From Paenibacillus mendelii (GTDB lineage Bacteria > Bacillota > Bacilli > Paenibacillales > Paenibacillaceae), in the NCBI RefSeq assembly GCF_024498075.1, contig NZ_JANHOF010000001.1, positions 62,001-126,000 on the forward strand: DNA of 64,000 nucleotides, written 5' to 3'. Below are positions 44,668 through 53,554 of this stretch, in pieces; positions within the stretch are counted from its first letter, which is position 1; each line of letters begins with the position of its first letter. Made by a program: the position numbers and the translations under genes. A model generated the notes under the pieces. That model saw only the letters and a list, made by a program, of their open reading frames with translations, was not told the origin of the DNA and ran no database searches.

Positions 44668-45603
44668 TTATTCCATTTCAGAGCAAATCATGATGACATT
44701 GCCATCCGGATCCTTGACCGTGAAGAAGGCCAATTCACCGCCGGGTCTCTCGATGTCGGTGAAGACCGGAACACCATTCGATTCTAAGTAGGCTTTCGAT
44801 CCCTCTACATCAGGTGTAACCAGCATGAATAGAGTCTCGTAATCATCGCCGTGCCGGAAGCGATTGTCGTCCAGCAGGACGCCGCTCCCTTTCCTCATCT
44901 GCAGGTCATAGATGGAATGCTCAGGTCCGGTCCCGACTTCATTGTAAGGCAGGCCCAATACTTGACTGTGAAATCGAATCGCCCGGTTCATATCCGTAAC
45001 ATTCAGGAAGATACCGCCAATCCGATTCATAATAGGACTATTCGTGTTATCCAGCCGCTCTACGACATCGGAGACAAAATCTGATTGCATAATCATCAAC
45101 GAGTTGCCGTCCGGATCGGTAAAATTGAAGAATGCCAAGCCTGGATGAGGCCGCGCGATCGGATATAACGGTCGTACTCCCTGCTTCTCCAAGAAACGAT
45201 ATGACTGCTCAATGTCAGAGGTTTTGTACATGTATCTGACATGCACGACATCCGGCCCGTTGCTTTTGTTGTCATCCAGAATAATACCGGTTCCCCCCTG
45301 AAGCGTCATCCAGTAGACATTGCCGCCGTTTAGCCTGTCTTCCAAGAGTGGAAGCCCCATCACCATGCTGTACCACATAGCAGAGCGGCGGAGATCGGAT
45401 ACATGGACAAAGGCACTTTCCACCTCATTGTCGATCGGACATTTGATAAGCTCCATACTTGTCTCCCCCTTTAATGAGCTAACCGTTCCACCTGCATACA
45501 CTTTCAATGCAGCTGGCACGCGTGCAGGCTTGTAGTTGTCCGTATTTCTGCGCACGGGGCCGCTTTTCACAACCGTCTTTCTTAGATTAGCATTCTTACC
45601 CAT
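44668..45603 (-). CDS. Tandem VOC-domain protein
   Basis: 311 residues with two VOC domains (about 60-175 and 190-310). Each ends in the typical TDPDGNSLMIMQ / KDPDGNVIMICSE strand and starts with a VSDLRRSAMWYS / VTDMNRAIRFHS helix. Each also has an acidic pair (GTGIILDDN and GSGVLLDDN). Two good starts exist: ATG 45603 (GGGAGG, adds a 49-residue basic N-terminal extension) and ATG 45456 (GGGGGAG). Both proteins may be made. It is one of three VOC loci grouped here. Confidence 0.8.
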   Translation of the reverse strand: MGKNANLRKTVVKSGPVRRNTDNYKPARVPAALKVYAGGTVSSLKGETSMELIKCPIDNEVESAFVHVSDLRRSAMWYSMVMGLPLLEDRLNGGNVYWMTLQGGTGIILDDNKSNGPDVVHVRYMYKTSDIEQSYRFLEKQGVRPLYPIARPHPGLAFFNFTDPDGNSLMIMQSDFVSDVVERLDNTNSPIMNRIGGIFLNVTDMNRAIRFHSQVLGLPYNEVGTGPEHSIYDLQMRKGSGVLLDDNRFRHGDDYETLFMLVTPDVEGSKAYLESNGVPVFTDIERPGGELAFFTVKDPDGNVIMICSEME

Positions 45604-45725
45604 GGCCTGTACCTCCCTTAGCACTTACCTTGAATATAATTATATCAGAGGGAAGATCAACCTTTTATGCTCATTTTTCTCAAGATTGACCGCAGCCTTC
45701 ACCAAATCATTGAATCCGATCAATG

Positions 45726-45759
45726 AAGAAAGGCCATCCTGTGCAGGATGGCCTTTCTT
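45726..45759. terminator. Strong hairpin terminator downstream of the methyltransferase gene
   Basis: AAGAAAGGCCATCCT/AGGATGGCCTTTCTT perfect 15-bp stem with loop GTGC. Confidence 0.8.
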
Positions 45760-45795
45760 GTAACATCTCAGCTCTCGTGAGCTAATCATGATCTC

Positions 45796-46530
45796 TCAAT
45801 CTTTGACTGCGGCGATTAAGAGAAAAATCGGACGCCGGGATTCATCTTTCATCTCGGGATGCGCGGCTATAGTTTCTGGGCTCGGTTGAGGCTCGGAAAT
45901 TCGCTTAATTCTGAAGCCCGAATCAATCAAGGCATTCAGGTGAGTTTCGATTGTCCGGTGATATTTAGTAACATCATGATCCAGAAATCTGGCTTGGCGC
46001 AAGCCTTCACTCTGATAATCGTCGACAGGCCAGTGCAATCGCTCGCCCTGCGCTCCATAATACCAATCCTGTGCTGCGAGCGCAGTGAAGATGGGATGCT
46101 CGACAGAGAGTATGAAGGAACCGCCCGGCACCAGATACTGATGGACTTTGCGGCAGATGATGTCGAACCTCTCGACATAATGTAAGGCAAGTGAGCTTAT
46201 GACGACGTCAAATTCCTCTGCCGGAAAGTCGATATCCTCAATCGCGAGCTGACGATACTCGATAGCGGGATCATCCGTATGTTCCCGGGCACGCACAATC
46301 ATATTCTCGGAGAGGTCTATTCCCACAACAGATCGTGCCTGCTGCTGACGGGCATACCGGCAATGCCAGCCAAAGCCGCAGCCAAGATCAAGCACTCTCT
46401 TATCGCGCAGCTCAGGAAACAATGAACGAAAGACAGGCCATTCCCCAGCTGCATTCAGTCCGCCGATCGAACGCGGCATCTGGCTGTAATTCGCGAAGAA
46501 ACCGGAATCATCATATTTGTTCTGTTTCAA
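45796..46530 (-). CDS. Class I SAM-dependent methyltransferase
   Basis: About 244 residues. Motif I VLDLGCGFGWHCRYA, motif II VVGIDLSENMIVRA, then FDVVISSLALHYV and YLVPGGSFILSVEHP. This is the Methyltransf_11 type, substrate unknown. TTG 46530 has AGGAGG 9 bases upstream; ATG 46539 abuts that site. Monocistronic with a strong terminator. Confidence 0.85.
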   Translation of the reverse strand: MKQNKYDDSGFFANYSQMPRSIGGLNAAGEWPVFRSLFPELRDKRVLDLGCGFGWHCRYARQQQARSVVGIDLSENMIVRAREHTDDPAIEYRQLAIEDIDFPAEEFDVVISSLALHYVERFDIICRKVHQYLVPGGSFILSVEHPIFTALAAQDWYYGAQGERLHWPVDDYQSEGLRQARFLDHDVTKYHRTIETHLNALIDSGFRIKRISEPQPSPETIAAHPEMKDESRRPIFLLIAAVKD

Positions 46531-46572
46531 TTCCTTCATCCTCCTGCGATCGTGCCCGGTGATCAGACCCTT

Positions 46573-47052
46573 CTAGGTCAACTCAGACGACTTCTGAGTC
46601 TCGCGCCCGCCGCCTAATTTAAATACAATAATACCACCGACAACCATCAGAACACCAATCAATTGTTGTGGAGTAAACGGAACCTTCTCCAAACCTAACC
46701 AGCCTAGCGAGTCCCACATTAATGCAAATCCGAGTTGTGCGATCAGCGCGATCGAGGTGGCATAGGTCGGACCAAGCAGCTTCATTCCCTGCACCAGACA
46801 GACGACCACACCTACTCCGATCATTCCGCTAAACCAATACCAGGTCTGCATATGTTGAAAGTTGAATATCTGTTTTCCTTCAAAGATCAGACCGAACATC
46901 AGTGAAGCCAGGAAACCCAAACCTAATACTAATGTGGTCGTCGCCCAAGATCCTGCACGCTCATTGACTTTACTGTTGAATATATTTTGCAGGCTGACCA
47001 GAGAACCTGCGATAAGCGCTAATACTATCCCAAGAACCATACCTTTGCTCAC
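46573..47052 (-). CDS. DUF606/YdcZ-type DMT-superfamily membrane protein
   Basis: 159 residues with five hydrophobic helices and the half-sized DMT pattern (GIVLALIAGSLVSLQNIFNSKV ... QLIGVLMVVGGIIVFKLG). Half-size members often pair to form a dual-topology or heterodimeric transporter. A second paralogue lies at 47829, with a Crp-type regulator between them, all on one strand. The substrate is unknown. Confidence 0.8.
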   Translation of the reverse strand: MSKGMVLGIVLALIAGSLVSLQNIFNSKVNERAGSWATTTLVLGLGFLASLMFGLIFEGKQIFNFQHMQTWYWFSGMIGVGVVVCLVQGMKLLGPTYATSIALIAQLGFALMWDSLGWLGLEKVPFTPQQLIGVLMVVGGIIVFKLGGGRETQKSSELT

Positions 47053-47074
47053 CCATTTACTGATTTATTCGAAT

Positions 47075-47773
47075 CTATTCGTAGATGTTGTGACCAGCCA
47101 GTGCCTTTAGACCTTCTCTGTTCTTAATATGAATGAACCCTTTGCTGCGCTCAATGAAACCATCGGTACAGAACTGTTTGATGACACGGTTCAGATGCCG
47201 GTAGCTGGTTCCAATGATGTCCGCCGCATCCTTTAGATGAGCTGTGCTTAGCAACCCTTCATGAAGAGAATCCGATTCATACAAGGAGTCGGACAACAGA
47301 TAACTTGCCAATCTCACTTCCACTGTATACATCATATTGAAGCTCAACGAGTTCGACTTGATGAAAAACTTCTGAGTAATGATGCCCAGTAAAAATTGCA
47401 GTAAAGGCGCATAATCACTTCCGTACTTTCTCAACCAACGATGATGAATAACGATCATATGGACAGACGATACGGCCTCGACCGTATTCATAATGTCCGT
47501 CCCATGTACATATTCTATATCGCCGACCGCCTCAAGGGGTTTCTTAATTGAAAGTATCAGTGTTTTGCCTTCCTCAGTGGTCGTATAGATTTTGATTTTT
47601 CCCTCAACAAGAATGTACAGATATTGAGAGGGTTCACCCCGAGAACAGATGGATTCGCCTGGCATGTAGCTGTATAACGACAAATGCGGGATTAGCTGCT
47701 CTGAAAAGATGGATACGATTTGATACATATGCAAATAATGATTCAATCGTTCACGATCATGAATCTCTTTCAT
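47075..47773 (-). CDS. Crp/Fnr-family (YeiL-like) transcription regulator
   Basis: 232 residues. N-terminal cyclic-nucleotide-binding-type beta barrel (YMPGESICSRGEPSQYLYILVEGKIKIY, quoted in part) and C-terminal winged helix (DAADIIGTSYRHLNRVIKQFC). The cAMP-contact arginine pattern is not obvious. It sits between two DUF606 transporter genes, the arrangement expected for their local regulator. ATG 47773 chosen with GGAGG 12 bases upstream; an in-frame ATG at 47824 lies upstream. Confidence 0.82.
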   Translation of the reverse strand: MKEIHDRERLNHYLHMYQIVSIFSEQLIPHLSLYSYMPGESICSRGEPSQYLYILVEGKIKIYTTTEEGKTLILSIKKPLEAVGDIEYVHGTDIMNTVEAVSSVHMIVIHHRWLRKYGSDYAPLLQFLLGIITQKFFIKSNSLSFNMMYTVEVRLASYLLSDSLYESDSLHEGLLSTAHLKDAADIIGTSYRHLNRVIKQFCTDGFIERSKGFIHIKNREGLKALAGHNIYE

Positions 47774-47828
47774 TACTCGATTTAACCTCCAGCCTACAGC
47801 ATGTCGCTCCCCTGAGATGATCATACGA

Positions 47829-48254
47829 TCAAGACCTTAATATTACCACACCGGTGATCATCATTCCGATCCCAATGAATTGTGACAGCCTGATCTTCTG
47901 CTTCGCCACACCGAACCACCCCTTAATATCGATGATAAAGGTCAGACTCAGCTGAGCGATCAGAAGAGCGGATATCGTGAGGGTAACACCTACTTCGTGT
48001 ATAGCCGTGACATTGGTGAAAATAATGATCGCCGCAAAGGAACCGCCTGTCAAATATAACGGTTTCACTTGCTTGAACCCTTGCCCTCGTCCATCTCGAA
48101 CGAAGAGCAGAATTAGAAATGCCATGATGAACCCGGTTAGCTGGGTAATTGTCGCCGCTTGCCAAGTGCCGATATCTTGGCTTATCCTCGAATTGGCTAC
48201 CCCTTGCAGCGTAATGAAGGCCCCGCCTAATAATGCAAATATAATCCCCTTCAT
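47829..48254 (-). CDS. DUF606/YdcZ-type DMT-superfamily membrane protein
   Basis: 141 residues, five helices, paralogous to the protein at 46573 (opening GIIFALLGGAFITLQGVANSRI, ending LSQFIGIGMMITGVVILRS). ATG 48254 has GGGAGAG. First gene of the transporter-regulator-transporter group. Confidence 0.8.
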   Translation of the reverse strand: MKGIIFALLGGAFITLQGVANSRISQDIGTWQAATITQLTGFIMAFLILLFVRDGRGQGFKQVKPLYLTGGSFAAIIIFTNVTAIHEVGVTLTISALLIAQLSLTFIIDIKGWFGVAKQKIRLSQFIGIGMMITGVVILRS

Positions 48255-48429
48255 ATGAACTCTCCCAATATAGATTTCTCTCTTCATTAAATGATAGTTT
48301 CCGTTTACTTGGAAAGGACATATGTCCTCGACATTACACGTTGGTACTAGTTTGTCCATATCGTTGATGTTTTTAATCAAATGAAGACATTACGTCTTAG
48401 CTCACGCAACTATAAACTGAGCCGAATAC

Positions 48430-48460
48430 AAAAAAAAGAAGCTGCTAATAGCAACTCCTC
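48430..48460 (-). terminator. Terminator of the metallophosphoesterase gene
   Basis: GAGTTGCT/AGCAGCTTC imperfect stem followed by eight T on the minus strand. Confidence 0.65.
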
Positions 48461-48480
48461 TTTCAACTCATTCATTAAGA

Positions 48481-49650
48481 CTAGAAAAAGCTTTTTTGGC
48501 CGTTTGCTGATTTCCTAATCCGGGCGGAGTCGAATAACCGTCCTTCTTCATCGATTGCGCGGATCTCTAAGTTGTCTTCCACTGCAACGACTTGTACGAA
48601 ATGGGGAACTGCTAAAGATTGTGAGGTATGCCAGCTTCTCTTGGGTAAAAGCCACTCCGGCATGGCCCCTGCTCCACCGGCCACGATATAGACGATTCCA
48701 TCCTCATAATCAATTTCATTCGAACGAATCGGATGACTTCGTTCATATACGATCGTATGTGAATTGAATACGATATCGACTCCATACTTTTCCATGATGG
48801 GACAAAGCTGCCGCATGTCTTCCACTTGATATCCGCCTGATACATACGGAGGATAATGAAAAAAGACGATTTTCCACTTGGCAGACGTTGATTGTAAATC
48901 ACGGATAAGAAAATCATACTGGGCTTGTCCTGGACGGATCTCTCCTGCAGCATGAGGGTATTGGTCTGGTTTGATGAAATCTGTACTGTCCAAGCAAATG
49001 AAATGAATATCCCCATAATCGAAGGAATAATAATTTTTGGGCGGCGCAAAAGCAAAGAAGTCATAATACCATGAAGCATTACATTCGTGATTGCCCAAGC
49101 AGCTGTAGAACGGGGTATTCGTCAAATAATCCTTCCCCGGTTCAAAAAAGTACGTTCCCCAATCTTCGTACTTTCTTCCATCGTTGACGAGGTCCCCGAC
49201 AAATAAGGTGAAATCCGGCCGGTATCTTTGCATTTGCTTGAATATATTCGTGTTAATTTGCCCATGGGTTGAATCAAAACCACTATAGCCGCCTGTCTCG
49301 CTTGTCACAGTAAATGAACACGGTTGTCCCTTCGGCGCGGCTGAATTGAAAGGATAGGGTCCGGATTGCACCCTTTCGCCATGTTCATTCTCAGAGAAAA
49401 CTAGGTAGAAATACGTCGTTCCTGCTTCCAAGTTAGTCACGGTAAGCTGATGAATCACGGTATGACTCTCGTTTGACACGATTGTCATCAGATGCTCTGG
49501 CTTTTTGTAATTCCCCTGATAGCCGCTATGAATTCGTTCTGCTATGAACACCTCTACTCTTGAAGCAGCCGGCTCCGATGTTTCCCACATCATTGTCATG
49601 GACGCTATTGTAGGCCATTGCAAATAAGGCCCTTTAACGATGGATAACAT
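48481..49650 (-). CDS. Purple-acid-phosphatase-like metallophosphoesterase
   Basis: 389 residues. N-terminal fibronectin-like PAP domain (about 1-105) and metallophosphoesterase domain with GDLVNDG, LGNHEC and HYPPY motifs. The final metal-binding motif, usually GHxHxYER, reads SHTIVYER, so one of the two histidines is replaced by Ile. No signal peptide. It may hydrolyse phosphoesters in the cytoplasm, possibly with one metal site altered. GGGGGG precedes ATG. Twelve bases separate it from the BstA-like gene, so likely an operon. Confidence 0.82.
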   Translation of the reverse strand: MLSIVKGPYLQWPTIASMTMMWETSEPAASRVEVFIAERIHSGYQGNYKKPEHLMTIVSNESHTVIHQLTVTNLEAGTTYFYLVFSENEHGERVQSGPYPFNSAAPKGQPCSFTVTSETGGYSGFDSTHGQINTNIFKQMQRYRPDFTLFVGDLVNDGRKYEDWGTYFFEPGKDYLTNTPFYSCLGNHECNASWYYDFFAFAPPKNYYSFDYGDIHFICLDSTDFIKPDQYPHAAGEIRPGQAQYDFLIRDLQSTSAKWKIVFFHYPPYVSGGYQVEDMRQLCPIMEKYGVDIVFNSHTIVYERSHPIRSNEIDYEDGIVYIVAGGAGAMPEWLLPKRSWHTSQSLAVPHFVQVVAVEDNLEIRAIDEEGRLFDSARIRKSANGQKSFF

Positions 49651-49662
49651 AGTGGTTCCCCC

Positions 49663-50190
49663 CTAATTCCACCCCATACGATTCTTGAGTGATTCAATCT
49701 GGGCGATATGATGTTGATTGTGCCAAGCGAATCGCTGAGCTGCAAGATCCAGACTCATTCGGCCATGCGTGGGACTCGTGAAGGTCCTGTTAAAGTCCGA
49801 TGGCGGTAATGAACGGAGCAAGACGGCAAATCGACTGTGAAGGGCTTCGAGGAGAACGATTGATGTTTCAATGGGCGTATTCTGATAATCGCTCAGTTGT
49901 GCCCATGAATCTTCCCGATAAGAGCTTGACACAGGGTCATCTTCAGTTAATGCCCGCTTGAAACGGATATAAGCATTCATATCATTATCCGCCATGTGGT
50001 GGACGACCTGTTGAACTGTCCACCCGCCGGGACGATAAGGGGTAAGCAGCTGATCCATTGTTAGGTTACTCACCGTCATCCTTAAGTTGGCCGGCATCAC
50101 CGAAATGACCTCTATCCATGTATTGCGCTGCTCTGATGTCGGTTCCCGTACAGGTTCGAATTGACCTATTGGATATCGATAGCGGTCCAT
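49663..50190 (-). CDS. YfiT/DinB-type putative bacillithiol transferase
   Basis: 175 residues, four-helix DinB_2 fold with the metal-binding histidines in QQVVHHMADNDMN and FAWHNQHHIAQIE. The GGWTVQQVVHHMADN signature is that of YfiT/BstA, a bacillithiol S-transferase family in Bacillales. It would conjugate electrophiles to bacillithiol in the cytoplasm. It is clustered with a Nudix hydrolase and phosphoesterase, a housekeeping/detoxification neighbourhood. Confidence 0.82.
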   Translation of the reverse strand: MDRYRYPIGQFEPVREPTSEQRNTWIEVISVMPANLRMTVSNLTMDQLLTPYRPGGWTVQQVVHHMADNDMNAYIRFKRALTEDDPVSSSYREDSWAQLSDYQNTPIETSIVLLEALHSRFAVLLRSLPPSDFNRTFTSPTHGRMSLDLAAQRFAWHNQHHIAQIESLKNRMGWN

Positions 50191-50210
50191 AGAATCACCT
50201 TTCGTATCGG

Positions 50211-50678
50211 TTATTGTTTAAACTTCATACATGCTTGATTGTCGTTATAATTATATGTATATGTCGCTAACTTTTGATGGTCTTGACCCTTCCATCTTTC
50301 ATATATTTCATAAAAAATAGATCCATAGTATAAGTTCTCAGGAAGCTCTGTAACGAATTTAATCTCTTCAATTTCATAATCGGGTAATGGGCCTAACACA
50401 TTAATTTTGGCATAAAAATTCATTCCGTAGCTGCCATTCATTAAATAAACCCCGAATGGCGTTAATTCACTTTGAACCGTACCCGTTTCTTCGTACAGCT
50501 CTCTGCCTGCCGCGTGAATGAGATCTTCACCTTCTTCTCTCTTACCGCCAGGTAATTCCCAGAGCTGACGCTTCTTGTTCCGAATAAGCAGGATTTGATT
50601 GTGGTATTCCGTGATCATCACGACAAATCTAATCTTGCTGGAGTCAATTTCATTAAGCTCATACCAAGAACGCACCAT
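50211..50678 (-). CDS. Nudix hydrolase
   Basis: 155 residues with an intact Nudix box GGKREEGEDLIHAAGRELYE followed by ETG (about residues 44-66), giving the Mg-binding REXXEE core. It hydrolyses a nucleoside-diphosphate-linked substrate, identity unknown. ATG 50678 follows AAAGGGG. Twenty bases separate it from the BstA-like gene on the same strand. Confidence 0.87.
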   Translation of the reverse strand: MVRSWYELNEIDSSKIRFVVMITEYHNQILLIRNKKRQLWELPGGKREEGEDLIHAAGRELYEETGTVQSELTPFGVYLMNGSYGMNFYAKINVLGPLPDYEIEEIKFVTELPENLYYGSIFYEIYERWKGQDHQKLATYTYNYNDNQACMKFKQ

Positions 50679-50745
50679 GGACGAATCCCCTTTATTTGTT
50701 CTTCAGCGCAATCCGCTATTATTTTGTTTGCCTAACTCTCCAGAC

Positions 50746-51384
50746 TTAAGGGTTCGTCGTTCTGAAATATTCAATCATAAAGTCGAATAATTGCAAATTC
50801 TGTTGCGCCGATAAGCCGGAGGATAATGAGATTTGGTTTTCGATATTGAGGATATTCCCTTCTATCGTTTCCGCCTTATGAACCCCGACATAGTTGGGTA
50901 TTAATCCATTGAGAGCGCTAAAAAATTTGATTTGAGGCTCCACGAGCTTAAGATGTTTGTCGAATAACCTTCTTCCTCTTGTAATATCAGATTCTTTGCG
51001 GTTTCTAAGGTCGCTCTCACCGGCCCACAAGACAATGTAACAATGCGGAAAGGATATTTCACCCGAGATTAACTTGCTTCTAAAGTAATTCGACTCATAT
51101 TCAAATACGCTATGATCCAGTCCATACACCCAATCATACCAGAGCTTAAAGACATCCCCATCCAGCAAGACGTAGGGGTATTCCTTGCTCATCTCTAATG
51201 CTATTTCCCACCTCTTCGTTTGACAGGCAAGATGCCAATCAACAAGCTCCATTCCTTGCCATTTGGTTGGACCGAAGAGAAAATGGGTTTCTTCAACGAT
51301 ATAGGCATCGTAACGATCGGCAAAAGCCTTACAGGTTGTGGACTTACCGACTGCACTGGTGCCTTCCAGACAAACAATAGGCAC
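50746..51384 (-). CDS. P-loop nucleoside kinase-like protein
   Basis: 212 residues. Walker A EGTSAVGKST (7-16), an alpha/beta nucleotide-kinase core and a RNRKESD region like a lid. It starts with GTG 51384 after GGAGAGG. It resembles deoxynucleoside or small-molecule kinases, but no phosphate-acceptor signature was recognised. Confidence 0.72.
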   Translation of the reverse strand: MPIVCLEGTSAVGKSTTCKAFADRYDAYIVEETHFLFGPTKWQGMELVDWHLACQTKRWEIALEMSKEYPYVLLDGDVFKLWYDWVYGLDHSVFEYESNYFRSKLISGEISFPHCYIVLWAGESDLRNRKESDITRGRRLFDKHLKLVEPQIKFFSALNGLIPNYVGVHKAETIEGNILNIENQISLSSGLSAQQNLQLFDFMIEYFRTTNP

Positions 51385-51478
51385 TCTAACCCACCTCTCC
51401 TTCGGTTATCGAGCCTTTTTTTACCATATACCTAAATATACCGTACATACGTTCTGCAGTAAACCGATAGAAAGCAAA

Positions 51479-51503
51479 AGAAACCGCAAGCTGCGCGGTT
51501 TCT
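51479..51503 (-). terminator. Terminator of the YjbR gene
   Basis: AGAAACCGC/GCGGTTTCT perfect 9-bp stem, then TTTTGC on the minus strand. Confidence 0.75.
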
Positions 51504-51525
51504 AATTGTTTCTAATGGGTCGGCA

Positions 51526-51858
51526 TCATGACATTAACTTGACTAGACGTTTGGGAGCGACTAAGCGCCAGCCTAGCATCAGCAGATCTCGTAATTCATT
51601 GGGATCAATCCGATTCATCTGTACGACCATATAATTTAGGTTCGAGAATGAGGCAGGGATACTGAACGTCAACGGATCCATCGTCGTATAAGCCATACGG
51701 TCTTCCGCTGTCGTTTTGACCGTCAGGGTTAGACCATCTTCCTGAATGACAGCGAATATCTTCTTTCCGACTCTGAAGGAGGGTTTACCCCAATGCTCTT
51801 GTTCCTGCGCTTCCGGCAAGGAAAGTGCGAAAGCACGAACTTCTTCCGCTGTCATCAT
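51526..51858 (-). CDS. MmcQ/YjbR-family protein
   Basis: 110 residues of the YjbR fold: EEVRAFALSLPEAQEQEHWG, PSFRVGKKIFAVI and the C-terminal LRDLLMLGWRLVAPKRL. These small proteins are often said to bind DNA, without firm function. Twenty-four bases separate it from the aminotransferase stop; a terminator follows. Confidence 0.8.
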   Translation of the reverse strand: MMTAEEVRAFALSLPEAQEQEHWGKPSFRVGKKIFAVIQEDGLTLTVKTTAEDRMAYTTMDPLTFSIPASFSNLNYMVVQMNRIDPNELRDLLMLGWRLVAPKRLVKLMS

Positions 51859-51882
51859 GGAGCCGGTTCCTCCCTCTACCTG

Positions 51883-52716
51883 TTAATTATCATCTACGAG
51901 TCTATTAAAGGCCGCTTGCAATTGTCTAGTTATCGGTCCGGGCTTCTCTGATCCGATAGGCTTCATATCGATCGATATGACAGGTGTGATTTCCCTCGTG
52001 CTGCTCGTGATCATGACTTCGTCAGCATCCATTAATTCCTCAACATGGAAAGCCTTCGATTCAAAAGGGATTCCTTCACTCTTCGCGATTCGTTCGATCA
52101 CTTGTCTAGTAATGCCCTCTAATATAAGGTGATTGGCAGGATGTGTTCGAATCACACCATTTTTCACAATGAATAGGTTGGATGAGCTACCTTCTGTTAC
52201 GATGCCATCCCGGACGAAGATCGCCTCATCCGCCCCGCTCTCCTTTGCTTGCTGCCTCGCTAATGTATTGGGAAGCAGATTCAATGATTTGATATGGCAA
52301 TGATGCCATCTAATATCGTCTACCGTGATAGCGGCGATCCCGTGCTCCATTTGACTATACGGGCTTGTATAGGCTTCACAATAGCCAAGCATGACAGGAG
52401 TGATTACATCCGGAATCGTATGGGTTCTAGGCGCCTCACCTCGCGTAATTTGCACATACAGATACCCATCATGTTCACCAAACAACGCAACCAATTCATC
52501 CAGCTTGGCAGCTAGTGCATGCTCATCCCACTGAACCTTAATCTTTACATTGTGCAAGCTTTGGTACATACGGGTCAAGTGAGCCTGTTTTTCGAACAGC
52601 TTACCTTTATAAATACGAAACACTTCATAGATGCCATCCCCGAAGTAATAGCCCCTATCCTTGTGGGATACTTGAATTTCTTCTTCCTCTACCAGCTCAC
52701 CGTTCCATAAAAACAC
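51883..52716 (-). CDS. dat: D-amino acid aminotransferase (class IV PLP enzyme)
   Basis: 277 residues, the usual length. The PLP lysine lies in HHCHIKSLNLLPN (about Lys146), with DRGYYFGDGIYEV near the N-terminus and TEGSSSNLFIV in the cofactor cup. These fit D-alanine aminotransferase, which supplies D-glutamate and D-alanine for peptidoglycan. A branched-chain or 4-amino-4-deoxychorismate-lyase role is less likely. GTG start behind GGAGG with 8-base spacing. Confidence 0.86.
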   Translation of the reverse strand: MFLWNGELVEEEEIQVSHKDRGYYFGDGIYEVFRIYKGKLFEKQAHLTRMYQSLHNVKIKVQWDEHALAAKLDELVALFGEHDGYLYVQITRGEAPRTHTIPDVITPVMLGYCEAYTSPYSQMEHGIAAITVDDIRWHHCHIKSLNLLPNTLARQQAKESGADEAIFVRDGIVTEGSSSNLFIVKNGVIRTHPANHLILEGITRQVIERIAKSEGIPFESKAFHVEELMDADEVMITSSTREITPVISIDMKPIGSEKPGPITRQLQAAFNRLVDDN

Positions 52717-52924
52717 ACCTTGTGCCTCCTTGTTTGTACTTCAGGGAATATAGGGTGGATTCTGAGTCAACGAATCTACAAAAGCCATATGCTGAATGTA
52801 ATGCCACCACCCGACAATTGTCAACAAAAAAATGTATTTGTCTTCCATGCAATCGCTGGAAAACTGCCGATGGCTGATGTTTGCCTACTTGCTGTTGCAA
52901 TTAGCAGCATTATTGGATATAGTT

Positions 52925-52946
52925 TTACTTACCGAACGGTAAGTAA
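52925..52946. promoter_or_regulatory. TetR operator
   Basis: TTACTTACCGAACGGTAAGT plus AA: a 22-bp near-perfect palindrome just upstream of the ribosome site of the tetR-like gene, fitting an autoregulated repressor. Confidence 0.65.
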
Positions 52947-52966
52947 GTATTGGGAGGATGTTAAGC

Positions 52967-53554
52967 ATGAGCATAAGTTCAACGTATACGACGATCTTGG
53001 AGACCGGGTACCGCCTATTCGCTGAGCACGGCTTCGAGAAAACGAGTATGACCATGATCGCCAAGGAAGTAAACATATCCAAGCCTGCGTTGTATTATCA
53101 TTTTGTATCCAAAGAAAGCATTATCGAAGTGCTCTTTGACGAGATTTGCAAAAGCATCGGATTTGAGAATTTCTTCACGATCCAAGATTATACAAACGAT
53201 AACTTTGAAGAAAAGCTGATTTCAGATGGTCTTCGGATCATACTTAAACAGAATGAAGACATCTATTACACACGTATCATGAATCAATACCAGGCGCTGG
53301 GCTACCGAAATCCTACATATTCACGCAAATTGATTGATAGCCTAGACGGCTTTACAACCGGTTTTGTTGCGCTGCTGCAGCACGGAGCCAGGATAGGGGC
53401 AATCGAAGATACCGATGCACTTGTCAAAGCACAAATGCTTACCATGATGATTGACAGCATGGATAATTTCATCAGCTACGGACTTGCGTATCATTATGAA
53501 GCGATTTGGACGAAAGCGGTTGTTACGATCGTAAGAGGCGGAACCGTGAGATGA
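52967..53554 (+). CDS. TetR-family transcription regulator
   Basis: 195 residues. N-terminal HTH (GYRLFAEHGFEKTSMTMIAKEVNISKPALYYHFVSK, in parts) and an all-helical ligand domain. ATG 52967 has GGGAGG 9 bases upstream; ATG 52958 abuts that site. A 22-bp palindrome lies 20 bases upstream of the start. The stop overlaps the next start (ATGA), so it is co-translated with the DUF418 membrane protein, probably its target. Confidence 0.87.
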   Translation: MSISSTYTTILETGYRLFAEHGFEKTSMTMIAKEVNISKPALYYHFVSKESIIEVLFDEICKSIGFENFFTIQDYTNDNFEEKLISDGLRIILKQNEDIYYTRIMNQYQALGYRNPTYSRKLIDSLDGFTTGFVALLQHGARIGAIEDTDALVKAQMLTMMIDSMDNFISYGLAYHYEAIWTKAVVTIVRGGTVR

